Source: Auxenochlorella pyrenoidosa (Eukaryota; Chlorophyta; Trebouxiophyceae; Chlorellales; Chlorellaceae). From it: a DNA stretch of 20,406 nucleotides. The notes below the pieces were generated by a model. The model was not told the DNA's origin and searched no databases. It saw only the letters and a list, made by a program, of their open reading frames with translations. The position numbers and the translations under genes are program-made. Positions within the stretch are counted from its first letter, which is position 1. The number at the start of each line of letters is the position of its first letter. Location of the stretch: positions 3,698,341 through 3,718,746 of the forward strand of contig KQ481983.1 in the NCBI GenBank assembly GCA_001430745.1. The letters are read 5' to 3'. This document shows positions 17,795-20,406 of this stretch, piece after piece.

Positions 17795-19358
17795 TCAGCC
17801 CTGCGGCGGCGCCGCCGGCGCCGCGTCCTTCCTGCGCAGCTCCTCAGCCACCCAGCGCAGGCCGTCCAGCAGGCCCTCGCCGGTGAGCGCGCACGACGCC
17901 TGCACATGCCAGTTGTGCGACTTGATGCCCACCAGGTCCAGCCCCTCGGACAGCTCCTGCACCGACATGGCCCCCGCCTGCGCGGGGGGGCGCGCGCAGC
18001 GCGCACAGCAGGGCGGGCTGGGCGCCAGCGGGGCGGTTGGGAGCGGGAGCGCGGCGCCCCGCGGTCTGGCAGAACAGCGACGGCGGCGGAGGGCGCGCCC
18101 GTTGGCAGTCCGCTGGGCAGCCAGGTGGGGGGCTGGGTCACCATGCATGCAGCCGTGGCGCCTGTGCAGGCTGCTCGCTGCCCACCCAGCGCATGCAGCC
18201 GCTCACCACATCCTGCTTGTTGGCGTAAATCAGCACGCAGGCCCCGGCCAGGTGCTCGTGTTGCAGCTGCAGGGGCGGGCGCGGGGCATCGTGCTGGGTC
18301 TGCTGCTGGCATGCTGCAGGGTGCGGAGGGTCCTGCAACCCTGCAAGCAGCAGTACAGCGGGGCCCGCGCCTCCCGCATCTCCCCTGCCCGCCCGCCAAA
18401 CAACTGGTGAGGTGGGGGGGCGATCGGGCGATCTGGGCGCAGAAGGCGCTGCGCCTGGCAGTCTGCCCTGGGGACCAGCAAGCGGGGGGTGAGGAGGCCA
18501 CACCTGCTTGTACAGCTCCTGCTTGAGGATGCCCAGCCGCGCCCTGCAAGAGAGCACCCGCGGGAGGCAAGAGCGTGCAGCTTCAGCTGCGCAGAGCAGC
18601 CAGCAGGCTTCCCACCTTCCCAGGCACCGCGCCGCCTCCTCCCGCGCCGTCGCCCCCGCCTGCAATGCCAGCGACGCCGGCAGGCACAGCAGCGGGGCCC
18701 CCCGCCCCCCGGCACACTGCCCCGCCTCGCACCTGTCACTGCAGTCTGCCACGACGATGATTGCGTTGCTGGCGGCGTAGTAGGCCGCCCACGAGGGCCG
18801 CAGGTTGGCCTGCCCCGCCAGGTCCCAAATCTCAAAGGTCAGGCTGCCATCCACCTTGACCTGCGGGCGGGGTAGACAGCGGCAGGCAGGGTCGCCGGCA
18901 GAATCGGGCAGGTGTGCGGCGCAGCCAGCGCCCCGGTCCGGCCCCTCGGCCCCACCTGCTCCACGTTGCACCCAATGGTGGGCACCGTCTTGACTGCCTC
19001 CCCGAGGTGCAGGCGGTACAGGATCGTTGTCTTGCCGGCATTGTCCAGGCCGACTGCGGGGTGGGACGGGGCAGGGGACACTTGCAAGACATGCCGGACC
19101 CAGCCTTGCAAGGTGCTCTAAGGGGGTGGCGTGCCGGTCCAGAAGCCGCAGTCGAATTCACAATGGTGTGGGGATACGTGGGCACTGCCAACAGTATGAA
19201 GTGGGGCACTGCCAGGCGCAAGGGATGCAAGGCTGTGCCAATCGCCCTTCATCCTGCCATCCCAACCTGCTTTGCCGTTCATCCGCCTCACCCATCACTA
19301 TCTTGGCCTCCCGGTTGGGAAACCAGCTGCGCCATAGCTGGCTGAAGAACTGGCCCAT
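17795..19358 (-). CDS. ARL5: ADP-ribosylation factor-like GTPase ARL5
   Basis: Small Arf-family GTPase; ARL5 works at the trans-Golgi in membrane traffic in other eukaryotes. Exons on the minus strand: 19292-19358, 18956-19053, 18733-18860, 18504-18543, 18207-18266, 17795-17977; phases agree and give 191 residues (ARL5 is usually about 180). The N-terminus [20 protein letters not shown] has Gly2 for myristoylation and an amphipathic start. G-motifs: GLDNAGKT (24-31), switch I Thr48 in [16 protein letters not shown] (67-72), NKQD (127-130) and SCALTGEG (159-166). ARL5 rather than ARF is indicated by the LWR/F N-terminus and by [20 protein letters not shown], close to the ARL5 G5 region. Odd: the usual GGQ of switch II is AGQ (Ala70). 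The C-terminus has an extra Ala/Pro tail. Confidence 0.92.
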
Positions 19359-19970
19359 CCGTCAGTCGGCGCCCGCCTCGCGGCGGCGCCGGCCGGCTGG
19401 TGGTGCGTGCTCCAAGCGCTACCGGTGCCCTGGCTGGGCTGCGCCCACTAGTTCACTCAGCTGCTGTTTCTGTTTGATCGCAGCGCAGTCCCTGCAGGGC
19501 GCTGAACGGGAAGTGTCGCAACCTCTGTCACAGTTGGCACACTGACCGCCCTCTATTTTAAACGCCGTGTATACAAGATCGGCGATGGTGTGGGGCTGCG
19601 ACAGAAGAAGGCGACGCACGGCGTGCGTGTCCTGCTGGCGCCTAGTTGTACTGAGGGCTCCCAGCGCTGCCCATCACCTTGGGGTTTCGGTGAGCCGATC
19701 TTCATTCAGGTCCTGGTCGTATCGTTCCATCAGCGCTCCTGGCGCCTTGATACAAAACTCGCCCGGCTTGTAGGTGCGCGCAAGACGGCCCAGCGGGGCT
19801 CCTGAAGAGCCGAAGATTGCCTACTTGCAGATGTCCATCAAGCGGGTCGCTCCACGCTGCTCCCGGGCCCTCCCTGCAGGCTGCCGAGAGGCGGGACGAG
19901 TGGCGGCACCAAGCAGCACCAGCAACAGAGTGGAAGCAGTGCATCCGGGAGCAGGCCGTCACGCGCAGCC
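19359..19970. promoter_or_regulatory. Divergent promoter region of ARL5 and NC2-alpha
   Basis: 612 bases separate the two head-to-head start codons. An AT-rich patch TATTTTAAA near 19553 is the only TATA-like element noticed and could serve either direction. A possible 5' UTR intron of the right-hand gene could end at CCCTGCAG near 19880. Open frames here carry no recognisable motif. Confidence 0.45.
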
Positions 19971-20406
19971 ATGGCCAAGAGCGGCATCAAGGCCAGCTCC
20001 AACCTGCAGGCGCGCATCAAGCGCATGATGCAGTCGGACGAGGACGTGGGCAAGGTGGCCAAGGCCTCGCCCGTGCTCATCGGTGAGCACCTGGCCCCAG
20101 GCAGGCCAGCCATCCACACACCGATCCGTGATGCATAAATGCGTGGCGGCCAAGGACTGGTGCCTTTACGGCTCATGCTGTGTGGAAGTCTGCGGGCCTG
20201 TCTGCACTCGACGGCCGTGGAGTTGCAGGCCGGCAAATACTCAAGAGCATGCATGCCCCGCCTGCTCGGCCTTGCAGCCAAGGCGCTGGACATCTTTCTG
20301 GCCAGCATCGTCGATGGCGCGGCGGCGATAGCGGAGAGCCGCGGCGCCAAGATGCTGACCCCCTCGCACATGTGCGATGACTTGCTGCCCTGGCTGCTGC
20401 CGCGGG
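19971..20406 (+). CDS. DRAP1: NC2-alpha / DRAP1-like histone-fold corepressor subunit (partial)
   Basis: Negative cofactor 2 alpha pairs with NC2-beta (Dr1) on TBP at promoters and represses or modulates RNA polymerase II initiation. Two exons are visible: 19971-20082 and 20278 onward; the gene runs off the right edge. The start MAKSGIKASSNLQARIKRMM is followed by QSDEDVGKVAKASPVLIAKALDIFL, the NC2-alpha/NF-YC-type histone fold, and by RGAKMLTPSHM, matching the end of its third helix region (TTSHL in animals, SSLHL in plants). The family pattern ARIKxxMQxDEDVGK favours NC2-alpha over NF-YC proper. The second exon probably ends at 20371: GTGCGA follows CACAT and the later codons no longer resemble the family. 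Reading through to 20406 is the alternative. Confidence 0.85.

Noticed and set aside
17521..18570. 349-codon minus-strand frame overlapping ARL5
   Set aside because: It reads through ARL5 exons and introns in a wrong frame (Arg/Pro/Ala-rich). The ARL5 exons in the correct frames explain the region.
19817..20086. Plus-strand frame overlapping the NC2-alpha start
   Set aside because: Out of frame with the histone-fold exon and with no homology; probably 5' UTR plus shadow.

Overview
This is nuclear DNA of a GC-rich unicellular green alga, most likely a trebouxiophyte related to Chlorella. The evidence is dense genes cut into many small exons by GT-AG introns of roughly 80-440 bases, codons ending in G or C, TGTAA motifs at the expected distance behind several stop codons (the chlorophyte polyadenylation signal), and plant-type protein families. 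No prokaryotic operon, RNA gene, transposon, CRISPR array or virus-like gene is visible. Most long open frames are antisense or frame-shifted shadows of GC-rich exons, so the genes were rebuilt by joining exons whose splice sites and phases agree.

Layout: (1) 208-2845, minus strand, plastid-type glucose-6-phosphate dehydrogenase; its C-terminal half lies beyond the left edge. (2) 2846-3996, no gene recognised. (3) 3997-5191, minus strand, a small thioredoxin-fold protein of the PRXL2/FAM213 (AhpC/TSA-like) family, four exons. (4) 5192-5891, divergent promoter region. (5) 5892-11088, plus strand, a 16-exon gene for an 866-residue secreted protein: signal peptide, LysM-like segment, 26-cysteine ectodomain and a 245-residue Ala-Pro-Glu-Pro tail. 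I cannot assign it to a described family and it is the most novel item here. (6) 12010-14293, plus strand, the splicing factor YJU2B/CCDC130. (7) 14864-16433, plus strand, a small GATA zinc-finger protein of the plant GATA26/27 kind. (8) 17795-19358, minus strand, the Arf-like GTPase ARL5. (9) 19971 to the right edge, plus strand, the histone-fold corepressor subunit NC2-alpha (DRAP1), partial.

The genes are ordinary eukaryotic single units. G6PDH (NADPH supply) and the PRXL2-like protein (probable thiol redox) are same-strand neighbours, but nothing shows joint regulation. PRXL2/secreted protein and ARL5/NC2-alpha are divergent pairs that share upstream DNA. GATA and ARL5 are convergent. Functions of the known families come from established knowledge; gene models come from reading splice sites and have no transcript support here.
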